A stretch of DNA of 64,000 nt from contig JAJTTP010000001.1 in NCBI GenBank assembly GCA_023313575.1, positions 6,014,001 through 6,078,000 on the forward strand, given 5' to 3'. This DNA is from Eutypella sp. D-1. Taxonomy: Eukaryota > Ascomycota > Sordariomycetes > Xylariales > Diatrypaceae. Position numbers and translations under genes: made by a program. The notes beneath the pieces are model-generated. The model made no database searches, was not told the DNA's origin, and saw nothing but the letters and a program-made list of their open reading frames with translations. Each line of letters starts with the position of its first letter. The stretch's first letter is position 1. Of the stretch, positions 21,758 to 32,803 are shown piece after piece.

Positions 21758-22492
21758 ATGCCAATAGAGTTGCCGGTGCTAACGATCGCGGACGCAGCGG
21801 CGTGGTCGAGCTGGCTCTTCCGCAGCGCCCAGTCGTCCAAAGGCGTATGGCTCACACTCGCCAAGAAGGGCACAACGTCTCCGACGACCCTGACATATGC
21901 ACAGGCACTGGATGAGGCGCTCTGCCACGGCTGGATTGACGGACAGGCGCGTCGGCGGGACGAGGCGACGTACGCGCAGCGGTTCACACCCCGGGCGGTA
22001 AGGAGCGCGTGGTCCCGACGTAACGTGACGCACGTGGCGCGTCTCGAGGCCGAGGGCCGCATGACGGACGCAGGTCGCAGGGCCGTAGAGGCTGCGCGGG
22101 CAGACGGACGATGGGACGCGGCGTACGCGGGCCCCGCGACGGCGACCCCGTCCCCCGAATTCCTTGCAGCCGTAGCTCGCGTCCCTGCCGCCCAGGCTAC
22201 TTGGGATATTCTTACCAGCCAGAACCGCTTCGCCATTTACCACCGCCTCAACGGGCTGAAGACGCAAGCTGGCAAGGAGAGGCGCGCCGCTGCGTTCGTC
22301 GATATGCTGGCGCGCGGGGAGACGCCGTACCCGCAGAAGCAAAAACCGGCGAGATCGGAAGGTACGGGTTCTAGCAAAGACGGCGTCCTGAAGTCTAAGG
22401 GGAAAGAAGCGGAGCGTGCTGCCGCTCCAGCGGGGACCCTCGCTACCAGGCGATCTGCACGGCTGCGGAAGGCCGGAGAGAAATCAACATAA
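21758..22492 (+). CDS. YdeI/OmpD-associated family protein
   Basis: A single exon encodes 244 residues. The first ~200 match the YdeI (bacteriocin-protection/OmpD-associated) family as I recognise it: an early AWSSWLFRSAQSSKGVWLTLAKKG segment, then the hallmark YAQALDEALCHGWIDGQARRRDEATYAQRFTPR, WSRRNVTHVARLEAEGRMTDAGRRAVEAAR, and late LTSQNRFAIYHRLNGLKTQAGKERRAAAFVDMLARGE. The biochemical role of the family is not established. A Lys/Ser-rich, basic tail ending TRRSARLRKAGEKST is added, which could be a nuclear localisation signal and is not part of the bacterial domain. The ATG lies 12 codons before the domain. It is intronless, as are several neighbours. Confidence 0.82.
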   Translation: MPIELPVLTIADAAAWSSWLFRSAQSSKGVWLTLAKKGTTSPTTLTYAQALDEALCHGWIDGQARRRDEATYAQRFTPRAVRSAWSRRNVTHVARLEAEGRMTDAGRRAVEAARADGRWDAAYAGPATATPSPEFLAAVARVPAAQATWDILTSQNRFAIYHRLNGLKTQAGKERRAAAFVDMLARGETPYPQKQKPARSEGTGSSKDGVLKSKGKEAERAAAPAGTLATRRSARLRKAGEKST

Positions 22493-23644
22493 TTCACCCT
22501 TTACCCTATAATGCCCTCAGGCCTGGGACAATATTGATATCCTGCCTGCTTGACTTCTATAGATATGATAGCCGGCTAGCCGATGACCCTATTCATTTTT
22601 AAATATACTGCAGGCCATTCTGTTTGATATGTGTAAATCGCTTCATTGGACTTCTGCCGCGCCCCCACCTGTCAACGTACCATACCATATCGCTAGCCCT
22701 CTGTATATTAAAATCTTCAGACCTACCAATGGAATACACCTAGGCTAGTTGGCTGGCTTTATATCCTTTTTCTTTCATACTTCCCATCACATCTCACATA
22801 TGCACGCACCCATAACCTGTAGGTGCCTAGGTGCATGTGCATACTGAGATAATCTGACTCGAACTCTTCCATATACTCGAAGCTTTGGAAGCAGCGGCCT
22901 TGGAACATCTCAATGGCAGAAAAAGATGCAATCCGGTGGTTAGAGTACATAGTACAGCCCCTAGGAGGCTCATGAATGTCACGTATACACGGTAGCGCAC
23001 GCGCATTCCCATTCCAAATTTGATGCCAAAATAAAGTATCGGATAAATCCATAGAGCGTTTGCTATTATGCATGCATATATGGACAGTCTTTATCGACTG
23101 GATTTCTTGCTAGGTTCTTTCCTTCTAAGGTTGGTCTTCCCGAGGTCCCCTTGTTTCTTCTTATTAGGCATCGATCAAGGGCCCACCGCCCCTTCCCCCT
23201 CCCCCTCCCCGCTTACCCACTTCTAAGAGGGCACGGGCACTGCTACTAACTAGCCCCGTTGAGCTCCAAATATTCATTAAGGTTGCAGGTGTCTGTATGT
23301 AGGGCAGCGATATCTTCCATCTACAATTTACAATTTCTGGAAGACTTCCAACCACCTCGAAGGCTAATACTGTATAATTTCGCACATGATGATTTGCATG
23401 TGAAAGCAATTTACAAAGTTTGTGAGCCTGCATATTTACTACAGTCTTCAATCCCCAGAACATTTCTAGGCATGCAATACTATGTAAGAATGCCCAATCC
23501 CATATCAGATCATCATCAGCCCACCAAGAACCATCATTTTTTCTTTTTTTAATATCTTAAACCGACATTACCACGAAAGGCTACCAAGTCCCGAATTCAG
23601 CTGTCCATCTCAACCCTGGCCCATATTTAGCTTAGCTGGGCACC
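22493..23644. other. Spacer
   Basis: 1.15 kb of A/T-rich DNA between two plus-strand genes. A C-rich CCCTTCCCCCTCCCCCTCCCC patch lies near 23190-23210. No supported gene. Confidence 0.6.
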
Positions 23645-25189
23645 ATGGTTGTTCATGAAGACCCAGATAGCTGGCGTATTCCCGGGCTCATGTTCCCTGA
23701 TGACAAGGAGCCCATGAGCAACAACACCTCCATCCGATCAATGCTCCTCCATGCTCGATTCTGCGCCCAAGGAAAGGAGGCCCCGCGCCGCCTCAAATAT
23801 GAATCCAATCTTCGGGCTATCTTCAAGGCATGCATATTCTTTTACCCCTACGCTAGTCTGGGTGATTACTACTGGGACAGGGTCAGCCGTTGTCTCTGCC
23901 ATTACTTTGCGGCTTATCTCGTGAAAGAAGTCTTCCATGTTTTCCTCCGCGCCAGGAAATGCTACCTCGAGGAGGAAGCCCGCGCCGGTGATGGTTATAT
24001 CGCTGCTGGCCGAGGAACCAGTGAAGTCATCAAAGCTATAGATGCATGCATAAGGCGCAGTGCCTGGCGCAGTGCCCGCCAACCACGACTCCCGGCTTCT
24101 GAGCTAAAAGACGCCTTTCATAAGGCGTTAGAAACCTGCGAACCCGACCGGTGGGTTTGGTATTCTCATACGCCAACCTCGGACGCCGGGGAAGGCAGTA
24201 TTTCGATCAAAGGCCGTGCCGAACGGTCAGATTTCCAGTCTCAGTCCCTGGGGCGTAGAGAAGATCAATCCCATCCGTTCGGGTCACCTCAAGGTCCCAG
24301 AGCACCTGCGGAGAAATTGGAAGAACAAGATGAGAGACACATGGAAATAGGTCCAGGCCCCTCTCTGGCTTCGAGAATCTCATTTCCGTCTCGTTCCGTA
24401 TCCATTACGGCTACTGCATCTACTCCCGAGTCTGACACTCCCGAGGATGAAGTCGATGAAGACAATGAAGACGAGGGAGAAAGGCTTTATAATCGCCTTC
24501 TCGAGAACCATGCCACGAACATGTCGTCCAACCCACTCAAGCGAGCAGCACCGTTTTTCGTAGATCCAGGCCCATCAAAGAGGCGGGTTAGTGGTCCCGA
24601 CCCAGCCATGACAAATTCCCCGCAAGAACAGGAAGATCTTAGCCAAAACGATGTATCTCCATATGCTACGGGGGACTCTAACTTCGCTACCCCTAATGAG
24701 GAACCCGGCGACCTTGGGGAACCTGAGCAATCCGAGGACCTAGGAGTTAATGCCGAAGTGGCAGCCCTGAACCCGGAACAAGCCACTACTGTTGAAAGTA
24801 CAGGACAAGAGTTGGAAAAGGGACACATCACCAAAATGGCAGATCAACTCAAAGCCATCGAATCACTCATGAGCCAGAAATTTGACGGAATCGAGGCACA
24901 CGTCAAAGCTATACAGGACAGCATTTCGCAGAGCAGCGCGCCTCCAGCGATCCAAGAGCCTCCGAAGATCGCTGCACCGTCACGCGCGCCATATCTGGAA
25001 GAATACTTTAGGAGTCGGAATCACGAGAATCTCGTCAAGAGCATCGGCAACGAGATCTACAAGCTCAAGAAAGACCTTCTTCACGGCCTGGACGATCACC
25101 AGCATGACAGGACTAGCGACGCCTGGAAAAAGATGGAGAAGGTGTGGATAGGCCTGGACTACGCCGAACAGGTGGCTAGCAGTTTGTGA
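23645..25189 (+). CDS. Hypothetical protein, orphan family with helical N-domain and coiled-coil C-terminus
   Basis: A 514-residue intronless protein that I do not recognise. The first ~160 residues are compact and aromatic-rich (IPGLMFPDD, LRAIFKACIFFYPYASLGDYYWDRV, VKEVFHVFLRARKCYLEEE). Residues ~170-400 are acidic, Ser/Pro-rich and likely disordered, with EDEVDEDNEDEGE. The last ~110 form a probable coiled coil (KMADQLKAIESLMSQKFDGIEAHVKAI is a heptad-like run) followed by a folded end LVKSIGNEIYKLKKDLLHGL. There is no signal peptide or membrane segment. The order of motifs in the N-domain is repeated in the smaller protein at 33221-33739, suggesting a shared, undescribed domain. Codon use is less G/C-biased than the housekeeping genes. 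The long frame and the coherent domain layout argue that it is real. Confidence 0.72.
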   Translation: MVVHEDPDSWRIPGLMFPDDKEPMSNNTSIRSMLLHARFCAQGKEAPRRLKYESNLRAIFKACIFFYPYASLGDYYWDRVSRCLCHYFAAYLVKEVFHVFLRARKCYLEEEARAGDGYIAAGRGTSEVIKAIDACIRRSAWRSARQPRLPASELKDAFHKALETCEPDRWVWYSHTPTSDAGEGSISIKGRAERSDFQSQSLGRREDQSHPFGSPQGPRAPAEKLEEQDERHMEIGPGPSLASRISFPSRSVSITATASTPESDTPEDEVDEDNEDEGERLYNRLLENHATNMSSNPLKRAAPFFVDPGPSKRRVSGPDPAMTNSPQEQEDLSQNDVSPYATGDSNFATPNEEPGDLGEPEQSEDLGVNAEVAALNPEQATTVESTGQELEKGHITKMADQLKAIESLMSQKFDGIEAHVKAIQDSISQSSAPPAIQEPPKIAAPSRAPYLEEYFRSRNHENLVKSIGNEIYKLKKDLLHGLDDHQHDRTSDAWKKMEKVWIGLDYAEQVASSL

Positions 25190-25815
25190 TACGACATGAA
25201 AAGAGCTTGATGCCCTCGCCAGGAGTGTTTAGGATCATATCGAGGCGTGGGTGTGCATATAATGATACCCGAACCAAAATGTGCTAATTACGGATGGCAA
25301 AGACCATTCTCGGCATGTATATACAGAGAGCTGAGCGTGCGTGTGCTGTCACTTTCGTATCATTATACAAGGCGCGAATGATTTTTCTGTTTGGTGTTGT
25401 CTTTCGGATGCGCACCTCCATCAGTTACCTGTCAAGCATTAAGTCATGTGTCAACATTCTCATTTCTACCGAATCAAACCGAACTGCTCTGTCATGTCCT
25501 CTAAGCGCGCTGAAATAGTCCATAATCCCACCAAGTCGTGCGCGAGAACTCCACCAGTCGAAGCGCGCGGCGAGAGAGCCAATCAAGACCCGACTTGGGT
25601 AGTAGCGACGACTCAGTCACGACCAGGTAGTCCAGGCACCCCAGCAAATTATGTAGACAATCGTTAACTTCATCCCGACATCTGTTTCACTTGTAATACC
25701 TGTTCCCTGTGGAGGGGATCAATAGAGAATCTTTTACATTCAGCTAACCGTAGGTAAATTGTTCGCCCGACTTGTTCTTGGCACTCAGTCCCACTCCAGC
25801 CCAGTCGCACGCGCG
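25190..25815. other. Spacer upstream of S10 carboxypeptidase
   Basis: 626 bases without a supported gene; the carboxypeptidase frame is open upstream only to a TTG at 25759. Confidence 0.6.
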
Positions 25816-27635
25816 ATGCGATTCCGCCCTGTCTTGTCTCTAAGCCTCATAGCAGGCGTCGCAGGTGTCTTGCTCGCCCCCAATGCGGTGCGCAATGCGC
25901 ATCACCCCCAGGCGCACAAGCATGCCGCATATCCGCTCCCGATCCAGGGTCTTCTCCAGCATCAGAAGACTTTCACCTCGGAAGATGCCGGAGGCCGCCC
26001 GGGCCCTAAGTTTTCCGTTCGCGAGCAAGACGAGTCCCTGTGTCGTGCAGGCAGCCGCCAGTGGACCGGCTGGATCCACGTCTCGGAGGAGAAGAGCCTC
26101 TTCTTCTGTAAGCAAGGATGGGTCGTGATGCGTGCCTCAGCTTACCTGGGCTCCAGGGTTCTTTGAAAGTCGTCGAAACCCCTCGGAAGACCCTGTGACG
26201 GTCTGGATCAACGGGTGAGGGATTCCCCAGTCCAGTGGTTGGTTAATAGCCTTTGATGATGAGTAACACTGCGAAACAGGGGGCCCGGCGGCTCGTCGTT
26301 ACTGGGCCTGTTCTCGGAGATCGGCCCGTGTCTGGCGAATGAACATGGCAACGACACCACGTTCAACGAGCATAGCTGGACTAATTTCGCCAATGTCCTC
26401 TTCATCGAGTAAGTGTGCGTGTGCGCGTGGCTCCGATTGCCGGAAAAGCCTTACTGACTCGATCCGCAGCCAACCGGCCGGGGTGGGACTCTCCATGGTC
26501 AACAACGGCACGGTGGGCGGGCCAGACAACGAAGCAGAGGCTGCGCGCGACTTCGATAGGTTCCTGTCGATCTTCTTCGCGGATGTATTCCCGCAGTTCT
26601 CGCACCAGCCGTTTCACATCGCGGGCGAGTCCTTCGGCGGCACGTACGTGCCGGGTTTCGTGCACTTCATCGACCGGCGGCAACAGATGGGTGCGTCGGA
26701 TGTATTCCGCACGAAGATCGACTCCGTTATACTTGTTGACGCCGTCATCGACATCATCAGCTCCGGCGCCCTCGGCCAGTACGACCACATGTGCCGCTTC
26801 GGCGCGAACGGCGACAACGAGATCCCTCTCGGCTACAACCGCACGACGTGCCGCGCCATCGAGACCGCCGTCCCCGAGTGCGGCCGCCTCAACCGCCACT
26901 GTCTCGACACCTACAACGGCCACATCTGCCGCGCCGCCTACGAGTTCTGCGCGAGCCACATCGAGCAGTTCATCTACGAGGGTCCACTGAGCCGGAACCC
27001 TGAAGACGACCGTGTCAGTTGTGGTGGCGACGACGACCCGCTGTGCGGACTCGGCGGCGGTATCGACGCCTACCTGAATAGCCCCCGCGTCCAGGACGCC
27101 CTTGACCTGCCCACCCGCCCCTGGAACTTCAGCGTCGTCAACTGGGACACCAACACCCGCTGGGAGCAGAGCAACGAAATCTACTTGCCCACCACGCGCG
27201 AGCTGCGGTACATCCTCGACGAGACCGACACGCGCGTGCTGATGCTCAACGGGAATAATGATATTATTGTGTAAGTCATGACGGCCCATTCCCCCCCATA
27301 TCACCTCATTCGATTACCGTGGCGACATCAAATTCTCGCTCACTCACCCTTTGGACAGGAATACTGAGGGCCAGAAGCGTGTGTACGACGCTCAGGCCTG
27401 GAACCAGCAAGCCGGGTACCGGATGCGGGAATTCGCAGGCTGGGAGTGGCTCGACGCGAGCGCCGGGGGCCGACCGACCCGCGGCGGCGAGTTCAAGGTC
27501 TCTGACGGCGGGAAGCTCGCCGCCGTCACCGTCGACGAGGCCGGTCATACTTCGCCTGGCGACCAGAAGGAGGCCGTCGCTTTCGTCGTCGAGTGTTGGT
27601 TCCGCCAGCGCCGGGGCGGTCTGTGTCCCGTCTAG
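25816..27635 (+). CDS. Secreted serine carboxypeptidase, S10 family
   Basis: Five exons (25816..26107, 26157..26214, 26280..26408, 26470..27270, 27359..27635) join in phase to 518 residues. The start MRFRPVLSLSLIAGVAGVLL is a signal peptide, so the enzyme is extracellular or vacuolar. Conserved pieces appear in order: the SLFFW strand, the oxyanion-hole motif WINGGPGGSS rebuilt across intron 2, LFIDQPAGVGLS across intron 3, the nucleophile motif AGESFGGTYVP, the catalytic Asp in LNGNNDIIVN across intron 4, and the catalytic His in VDEAGHTSP. The triad is therefore complete. Nucleophile context is GESFGG where GESYGG is commoner, a tolerated change. It releases C-terminal residues from peptides at acidic pH. 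A second secreted protease, of family M43, is the next gene downstream on the same strand. The ATG was preferred over an upstream TTG in frame. Confidence 0.92.
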
Positions 27636-29262
27636 AGGAGTCTGAGTCTATGTAACCGATGCACGTGGATGCTGGGGTGTAGGATAGATATAGTGGCGGG
27701 TGGGTGTTGGTGGCTTCTCATTGTAGTCGATCAAGTAAGACAGAGGTGTCACTATTAAGTGCACGAAAGTAACAATAAGCAGGGATGGTCTCTGCTCCTT
27801 GCCCTTCCCGCTGCCTTGGTAATGAAGTCATAGGTAAAGTCCTTGCTTAAACTTCCCTCCCACTACCTGATTCAGAGAGAAGGCGAGCGAAATCGTAGTT
27901 TCTTCTTTTAGACTATCTACGTACGCCAGCCACACCGACCACTTAGCCACCTGATACAGTCCTCAGTGGCTTTCTCAGTTGTCGTACCAGTTGGTTACAA
28001 AGGAAATGTGAAAGGCAGCCACGGGGCAAAACACAGGGTGCCCCCGACCTGACCGTGGCTCTACAATTACACATAACACACGACACAATGCGAAGGGTGA
28101 TACGATTTCTGTAAAAGGGTCTGCTGTCGAAGTGCCAAAACATCAATCGCCGATATCAAGAGGAACTCCGAAGACACGTTTATTAGTGGCATCCCTTTAG
28201 GGGCCGTAGCGGGGGTTGAAACGAAACACTCAAATTGAAACATGGCAACGGTCTTCGTATTGCCATATTCGTTCGTTTGTCCGGCTTCTGGCACTTAGAA
28301 ATCCCCATAATTCTTCCGTGCAGTGCGGCTTCATTGTCATCTGAAACATTCGGGTATGTTGTCGTGCGATCGATTATATATAGGACGGACACTTAAATAC
28401 CTACAGAGGGTAGCCAGCGCCGACCCTAGAAACGGTCGCGTTTAGTGACCAAGGACCACGGATACACGGGCACATGTAGTACAGTAACAATGGGAGGCCG
28501 GGTCGCCGGGGTGCAGCGTTCCACGCGAGAGTTCCAGGGCCGTGGAATCTGGGTAACAAAACTGATATGTGAAATGTGACGTCGTCTAATCAGATAGAGT
28601 ACTGTTTTCTTTCTTCTTGAAGGTGAATAAAGGAACGTTGTTCCTTGAGTTCTCTTGGCTGGAGCTAATTAGCATTAGGCGCCCTGAATAAAGCCCCGGT
28701 TTTTCGCGGTGCTGACTGTATTCATTCATTGATTCTCTTCGCCGTTTCATCTATTCGAGCTTAGGAATGGGCCGGTGTTTATTCTCCAACCCCGGTGGTA
28801 GGAAACAGATTCCCTTGCTCGTGGTTTGAGCATGAATGTATGCGCGTAAGTCCCTGCGATGGCCTGTTATAGGTAGCCAGCCTGTAGATGCCAGAAATAC
28901 CCGCGGAAAAAGCCGGATCCGTCTCGTTTCGCACCAGCCTACCAGGCCCGCGATCGATTGATTGGGTAGGGCTGAAAGTTGGCTCACACAATCCGATTTG
29001 GCAGTATGGGGCCCCGTCTAGTCGAGGCGTATACAGGGGTCCTGGGTCGTGATCCGGGCCTCCTGGCTAGACAAAGAAAAAACAGTTTCCAAAGGTAAGA
29101 AATCATGTGAGTATAAAGAGTATAAAGACTGTGTAGTGTGACATGTGTTCAATGGCAACATATTTGGAACCATGCTGCCTTCACCCTATAAAAGGCTCGC
29201 CAACCTGTCACGCCGCCTGCTCTCCTTGCCAAGACCCTGGGTTACCACTTAATTTCGACGAG
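27636..29262. other. Spacer with promoter of the M43 protease
   Basis: About 1.6 kb without a supported gene. Repeated motifs are absent apart from short A/T runs. The 3' end holds the TATA-like element annotated separately. Confidence 0.6.
29186..29195 (+). promoter_or_regulatory. TATA box (CTATAAAAGG)
   Basis: A near-consensus TATA element 68-77 bases before the ATG at 29263. It lies downstream of the earlier in-frame ATG at 29143, so transcription from it supports the 29263 start and the signal peptide beginning there. Confidence 0.6.
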
Positions 29263-30165
29263 ATGCAGATAATATATTTCCTTACTGCTATGGCATGGCT
29301 GGCCATGACCATAGCAGATTCCACTAGTCCCCAGGCGTGGTGCGGTATAGGAGAGCCACCCGAGCAGGCGCTGAAGGACTTAGAGACCTTAAGAGCATAC
29401 GAGATAGCCTCACGGCGCTCTCCGCGGGATCGGAGAGAGACGATCATTATTCCAGTTCACTTCCACGGCGTGGTTGATCCAAGCGCCGACTTCTACTCAA
29501 CAAGCGCCTCGAAGATGACCAACCAACTCAACGTCTTGAACGACGCCTACGGCCCGTACGGGATACAATTCACCTTGGCATCTACTGGCCAGGTCACCAA
29601 CACACATCTGGCCACCTTCAACACGAGTACGTTCTTCGCGGACCCAGATTCAGACCCGGATCGCTTGGCTTACCTGAAGGCTACCCGCAAGGGAGCGTAT
29701 AACGAGCTCAACATCTATCTTTACTCGAATATGGATCCCGGTATCAACGGCGTCTGTCCACTGCCACAGGCGAATTATCCGGAGGAAGATCTGTGGAGGG
29801 ACGCGTGTCATATAGCTGCTGGAACCATGCCTGGAGGTGACCGCAAGGGATATAACGTCGGGTTCACGGCCGTTCACGAGACCGGACACTGGCTGGGCTT
29901 GCTACATCCTTGGGGTAATACCGAGGGCCGCTGCGACGGACCCGGGGATGGAGTCGATGATACCCCGGCCCAGTCCAGGCCTGTTTTCGGTTGTCCGACA
30001 ACTCCGCAGAACTCGTGTCCAGGCCAGAAGGGCGTAGATAACGCCGATAACTACATGGACTACGCCGACGATACTTGCTTCAAGAGTCAGAAGTTCACTC
30101 CCGGCCAGGAATTGCGCATGCATAGCAGCTATACCCATCTGCGGTCCGCACGTCGCAGTCAATAA
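29263..30165 (+). CDS. Secreted M43 metalloprotease (pappalysin-like, MEP1 type)
   Basis: The 300-residue product begins with a signal peptide (MQIIYFLTAMAWLAMTIADS), has a propeptide-like region, then the metzincin zinc motif HETGHWLGLLH (residues ~205-215; HExxHxxGxxH) and the Met-turn NYMDYADD about 60 residues later. Paired cysteines around the zinc site match fungal extracellular metalloproteases of family M43. I chose 29263 over the ATG at 29143 because only the former gives a clean signal peptide and a TATA box lies between them; the longer version would add 40 Cys/Pro-rich residues that mask the signal peptide. It digests extracellular protein, and related enzymes in other fungi are secreted during growth on protein or on hosts. 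It is intronless. It follows the S10 carboxypeptidase on the same strand, 1.6 kb away. Confidence 0.92.
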   Translation: MQIIYFLTAMAWLAMTIADSTSPQAWCGIGEPPEQALKDLETLRAYEIASRRSPRDRRETIIIPVHFHGVVDPSADFYSTSASKMTNQLNVLNDAYGPYGIQFTLASTGQVTNTHLATFNTSTFFADPDSDPDRLAYLKATRKGAYNELNIYLYSNMDPGINGVCPLPQANYPEEDLWRDACHIAAGTMPGGDRKGYNVGFTAVHETGHWLGLLHPWGNTEGRCDGPGDGVDDTPAQSRPVFGCPTTPQNSCPGQKGVDNADNYMDYADDTCFKSQKFTPGQELRMHSSYTHLRSARRSQ

Positions 30166-30862
30166 GATTGAGCGGGGGGGGGGATTTGCATAGGATATTG
30201 GTGTTATGGTAAGCATTTTCAAGGTTTAAAGAATCATCTGATAGTACTGGGTTTGCATAGTAGGGTGTTTCGGGCATATACTGGAGGTTGGATTCTGCAT
30301 GTCATGTATATTGGAGTTCATGCCTTACGACAGCGTTTGTACATTACCTATGCATTAGTCACATAGACATATATCAAATTATCAGATGAACTTTTGAGAT
30401 CGAAAACGAAAGAGTTCACCCATTTCCCGTGCAAGCTCACCTCGGGCAGCATGATGGTTGCCATGCCACCTGATTAATCGTAGCTACTTGGGTGTCATTC
30501 AGAAGAGCAATATGATGTTTAAGCATGTCAAGGCAGGCAGGAAGTGCTCAAGGCTACCAGAAAGCTCGAGTTGGCTCCCTTTGTTACAATGTTGATTTGA
30601 TAGTCGCCTTGGCTACCCCTGAGGCGGCTTCCTAGTCCACACATATCCAGCCAGGCATAGACTAGGCAGCACATTATAACGATTAAATAATCGTCGTCCG
30701 GACCGCCACCTTTTAAAGTACCTCGACTTCTGCCTCTGAAAGTTCAGAACCCTGGTCGGTAGCATGTGCCAACCCTGAGACCTTTTCACAACTGAACTTC
30801 GATTACTTCTCTATCCATCTCTTGTCGAGCAGAACGAAAGCCAGCCGGCTTCTGTTCTGAAA
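30166..30862. other. Spacer
   Basis: About 700 bases, A/T-rich, including a G9 run right after the M43 stop. No supported gene. Confidence 0.6.
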
Positions 30863-32803
30863 ATGACTACCAGTAAGCTCGAGGTTTGTGGGACACCCCC
30901 TACTCCACATCCACAAACACCGCTTTCTTCCGCCCCTCCTCGCCCGCTCCCTCATGATGCAACGGGGACCGTCACATCAAAATTGGACGTAGCAAAGCCT
31001 TGTCGATCCCCGGGAGCCATACAGCGCCTGAAAGAACACAGTATCCGAATCCTCTTCGAACGACTCGAAAACCAATGGCAAGATCTAATAGACCTAAAAG
31101 CCCAGACCCTCGGAAAGCCTACACTTCAAGTCCATTTCAAGCCGGTGGCAGAAGCAGACAAGCGTCGTATTAGGGAAGAGATTACCAATAAGCCTGATCT
31201 TTCTCTCGAAGAGGCCATGGATATGGCTACGGACTTGCTACTGAAGGTCTGGGAGAGTCGTGCAAAGAAACTCATCCAGGAATTCAAGAGAGTCATGGGC
31301 TCGAATCTTGTCGATATCGCCAAGAAACGGACCATGCGTGCCAAAGTCGGCGCCATGCGCAAAGCCGAGGAGTTGTGTGCCCACCCAACAACGCCAACCA
31401 GACCGGAGCGTCACCAAGTCCCGGTGCCCAAAACGCCTATCCAGCCTCTTACATGTCCCGCGACTGCGGACATCCCAGCGGCGACCGTACCAACATCGGG
31501 TCGACCGGCAACCCAACCACCGCGCTACGGACTAAGAGTCCGTCCATTGCCGATGGTCAAGGCAAAGGAAGCCCGTGAGCTAGCGGCAACGTCTATCAGG
31601 CCGAAACGAGTCGCGAAAACCAGACCCGAAAACACGGAGACACCAACCCGTGGCCCGAATCGACCGGCGACCGGACAGCCTAACATTTCACGAAGGCCAA
31701 AGCAACAAACTGCACCGGCTGTGCCAACAGCTGGTATGCGCGAGCTGTCAATCAAGGACGACGATCTAAACACGTTCAGTGGGCTGGGAGAGTCTTTAAT
31801 CAGACCCCTCCATAACTGCCTGAACGACGTCAGCGAGAGGATAAATAAGGAGTTGGTGAAATCCAAGACCGACACGCATGCCGTCCAGGGTCTTCAACTT
31901 GCCTCCATCATGCGTGTTGCGCTGCGGTCGATGGAGTCTCGTCCTGCAACGGCTGCTTGTCTCCCGATAGGCTCTATCTGCGCGGACGTCTTGCTTGAGT
32001 GGCTATCTAGCCATGCAGATGCCATCCAGATTCTCAACTCTAGAGGACTCAGACCCATCCAAGACGCCCTGTGCGCCGTGGAACATGCCAAGGCAGACCA
32101 CTATGCCCACGGTGGACTGACTTCAAAGAAGGGGCGCGGGAAAGCAAAAACTGGCAAGCGAACGGTCAAGAACGACGATTATACTGCTCTGGGTGGCGTG
32201 GCTAACAACACTACAGCTGATGTGAAGGGTGGTCCCACTGCAGGCCGTGACTTAGGGTCTGCTAGACCACCAGCCCCAGCCATAGGGCAATCGCTATCTA
32301 AGGATAGAAAAGCACCCAAGAAAGCGGTAGCGTTCAGTACTCACAACAAAGCTGATCACAACAAGGCGATTCTCGAGTCTCGCATCTCATCACGGCCTCT
32401 GCAGATCAGCAAGCCGCAAGTCCTACCTTGCAGCGACCCTTTCGTCGCAAGTTCGCCTCTACCACCCGCGTCGCAGCCAGTCTGGATGAACAAGACATTT
32501 CCACCCGATATCGCTGGCGGCGATCTCAGGGAATCAATTCTCGGGACAAGAAACGCCATTCTGAGGAAGATCACCACCGAGCTCGACATTCTTAACGGCT
32601 CGCAGACGTTTTCAGCGCGACAGCATATGATCTTGTCCACCTACCACGCGGGCGCTGCACGCCTGACGGAAGAGTTGGGGTCACTCGACGAGATCATGCG
32701 AAGAAAAGATGGTATTCGCCACGAGCTCGCCAGCCTACAGAAGGCGCTTTCATGTATTGACATCGGAGATGGCGAAGAAGATGTGGGCTCAGGTGTCCAG
32801 TGA
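30863..32803 (+). CDS. Hypothetical protein, 646 residues, mostly disordered with helical blocks
   Basis: I do not recognise this intronless gene. A Pro-rich lead (residues 1-50) is followed by a charged helical block (~55-180) with LKEHSIRILFERLENQWQDL and SLEEAMDMATDLLLKVWESRAKKLI. A long Pro/Thr/Arg-rich linker (~180-290) contains many basic pairs. A second helical block (~295-410) begins LSIKDDDLNTFSGLGESLIRPL. A Lys/Gly-rich segment (KKGRGKAKTGKRTVK) could be a nuclear localisation signal, and the C-terminal 90 residues are again helical (RNAILRKITTELDILNG) with an acidic end. No signal peptide, membrane segment or catalytic motif is visible. The layout suggests a nuclear scaffold or DNA-associated protein, but that is only inference. 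It lies among other orphan genes. Confidence 0.68.
   Translation: MTTSKLEVCGTPPTPHPQTPLSSAPPRPLPHDATGTVTSKLDVAKPCRSPGAIQRLKEHSIRILFERLENQWQDLIDLKAQTLGKPTLQVHFKPVAEADKRRIREEITNKPDLSLEEAMDMATDLLLKVWESRAKKLIQEFKRVMGSNLVDIAKKRTMRAKVGAMRKAEELCAHPTTPTRPERHQVPVPKTPIQPLTCPATADIPAATVPTSGRPATQPPRYGLRVRPLPMVKAKEARELAATSIRPKRVAKTRPENTETPTRGPNRPATGQPNISRRPKQQTAPAVPTAGMRELSIKDDDLNTFSGLGESLIRPLHNCLNDVSERINKELVKSKTDTHAVQGLQLASIMRVALRSMESRPATAACLPIGSICADVLLEWLSSHADAIQILNSRGLRPIQDALCAVEHAKADHYAHGGLTSKKGRGKAKTGKRTVKNDDYTALGGVANNTTADVKGGPTAGRDLGSARPPAPAIGQSLSKDRKAPKKAVAFSTHNKADHNKAILESRISSRPLQISKPQVLPCSDPFVASSPLPPASQPVWMNKTFPPDIAGGDLRESILGTRNAILRKITTELDILNGSQTFSARQHMILSTYHAGAARLTEELGSLDEIMRRKDGIRHELASLQKALSCIDIGDGEEDVGSGVQ

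Noticed and set aside
26402..27304. 300-codon minus-strand frame opposite the S10 carboxypeptidase
   Set aside because: Same antisense effect of codon bias; the plus strand has the full catalytic triad.
29143..29262. Upstream ATG giving a 340-residue M43 protease
   Set aside because: It lies upstream of the TATA box and would bury the signal peptide; the ATG at 29263 is preferred.
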